This document shows positions 5,141 to 5,837 of a DNA stretch of 5,837 nucleotides, piece by piece. The position numbers and the translations under genes are program-made. Source of the stretch: Actinomycetota bacterium. Its GTDB lineage: Bacteria > Actinomycetota > Thermoleophilia > UBA2241. Under the pieces are notes generated by a model, which saw only the letters and a program-made list of their open reading frames with translations, was not told where the DNA came from and made no database searches. Numbering within the stretch: the stretch's first letter is position 1; every line of letters starts with the position of its first letter. The DNA lies in the NCBI GenBank assembly GCA_003158705.1, contig PMKX01000223.1, positions 1,082 to 6,918 of the forward strand. The letters run 5' to 3'.

Positions 5141-5837
5141 CTAGACGAGAGCGTATGCCTTGATGAGGTTGGTGGCGCCGGGCTCGTTGGCGCGCAAGCC
5201 GGCGGTGAGCACGACGATGTCGCCAGGGGCCGCCAGCTCACACTGAAGCATGAGGTCGTTGACCTGGTCGGAGAGATGGCTGAGCCCCGACACCGGTTCG
5301 CCGAGAAGGGGCGTGACTCCCCAGACCAGGGCGAGCTGGCGCACCGTGCGCGGTCGGTGACTGACGGCCACTATGGGGTGCGGCGGCCGGTTCTTGGCCA
5401 CCGCCCGAGCCGTAGCGCCCGAGGCGGTGGCCGTCACTATGGCCGCCGCCCCGACCTTGAAGGCGACGTCGCAAGCGCCGAAGCTGATGGCCTCCGACAC
5501 GCCCGAGCGGTCGAGCCCCCAAGGCTGCGCAGCGCGACCGACGCGCTCGATGTCGGCCTCGACGGTGGTGGCAATCTCGGCCATAGTGGCCACCGCCTCC
5601 ACCGGGTACTGGCCGACGGCCGTCTCGCCGGAGAGCATCACGGCACAGCTCGAGTCGTAGATGGCGTTGGCGACGTCGCTGGCCTCCGCCCGCGTGGGCC
5701 GCGGATTGTCGATCATCGACTGCAGCATCTGCGTGGCGGTGATCACCGAGCGGCCGGCCACGATGGCGGCGTGGATGATGCGCTTCTGCCAGATGGGCAC
5801 CTCGGCCGGCGGTATCTCCACGCCCAGGTCGCCGCGC
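5141..5837 (-). CDS. pyk: Pyruvate kinase, C-terminal part (5' end outside window)
   Basis: The C-terminal 231 residues of pyruvate kinase, the cytosolic glycolytic enzyme that transfers phosphate from phosphoenolpyruvate to ADP. The visible part begins with RGDLGVEIP, the metal-binding loop of the TIM-barrel active site. It continues through TATQMLQSMI, PRPTRAEASDVANAIYD and the hallmark VMLSGETAVGQYPVEAV. The C-terminal allosteric domain follows (from about ISFGACDVAFKVGAAAIVTATASG) and ends with the usual glycine-threonine-asparagine segment GATNLIKAYALV. There is no extra PEP-utilising domain after it. A GTG at 5821 is internal, not a start, because the RGDLG motif continues in frame before it to the window edge. 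The stop is TAG. About half of a typical 470-480 residue enzyme, including the N-terminal barrel and the B domain, lies outside. Confidence 0.97.
   Translation of the reverse strand, partial: RGDLGVEIPPAEVPIWQKRIIHAAIVAGRSVITATQMLQSMIDNPRPTRAEASDVANAIYDSSCAVMLSGETAVGQYPVEAVATMAEIATTVEADIERVGRAAQPWGLDRSGVSEAISFGACDVAFKVGAAAIVTATASGATARAVAKNRPPHPIVAVSHRPRTVRQLALVWGVTPLLGEPVSGLSHLSDQVNDLMLQCELAAPGDIVVLTAGLRANEPGATNLIKAYALV

Overview
The window is very GC-rich (I estimate about 70% G+C), and every protein gene I can support lies on the minus strand, so transcription runs from right to left. The block FtsB/DivIC-like protein, DUF501 protein, Ppx/GppA phosphatase is a well-known actinobacterial neighbourhood. 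Together with the base composition, GTG starts and a tRNA-Leu(UAA), it points to Actinomycetota. A deep-branching class such as Thermoleophilia is possible, but the sequence alone does not settle it.

Reading in the direction of transcription: the C-terminal two thirds or so of a pyruvate kinase enters at the right edge (5141-5837). After a roughly 200-base spacer come three tightly packed genes. These are a short membrane-anchored coiled-coil FtsB/DivIC-like division protein (4521-4934), a DUF501 protein (3925-4509, 11 bases after its neighbour) and a Ppx/GppA-type exopolyphosphatase (2993-3928, overlapping DUF501 by the four bases ATGA). They look like one translationally coupled operon. The 3' end of the phosphatase gene lies in a 25-bp imperfect tandem repeat that also duplicates its stop codon.

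A gap of about 430 bases between the phosphatase and the tRNA (2560-2992) has no convincing gene. It holds three inverted repeats: an 11-bp hairpin close to the phosphatase, a wide 12-bp inverted repeat, and a perfect 16-bp GC-rich hairpin. A TATACT -10 element follows just before a tRNA-Leu gene with anticodon UAA (2471-2559, CCA encoded). Only 8 bases after the tRNA's CCA begins a 552-residue YtcJ-type metal-dependent amidohydrolase (804-2462). It is followed after 24 bases by a TauE/SafE-family membrane transporter (1-779, C-terminal end outside the window). These last three are plausibly co-transcribed from the tRNA promoter.

The central genes are housekeeping: glycolysis, cell division and polyphosphate/(p)ppGpp metabolism. 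The amidohydrolase-transporter pair is accessory-like, with unknown substrate. I found no mobile element, CRISPR array or clear new system. The most unusual signals are a near-perfect 22-bp inverted repeat inside the DUF501 coding region, the tRNA-to-mRNA junction, and the stop-codon-containing tandem repeat.
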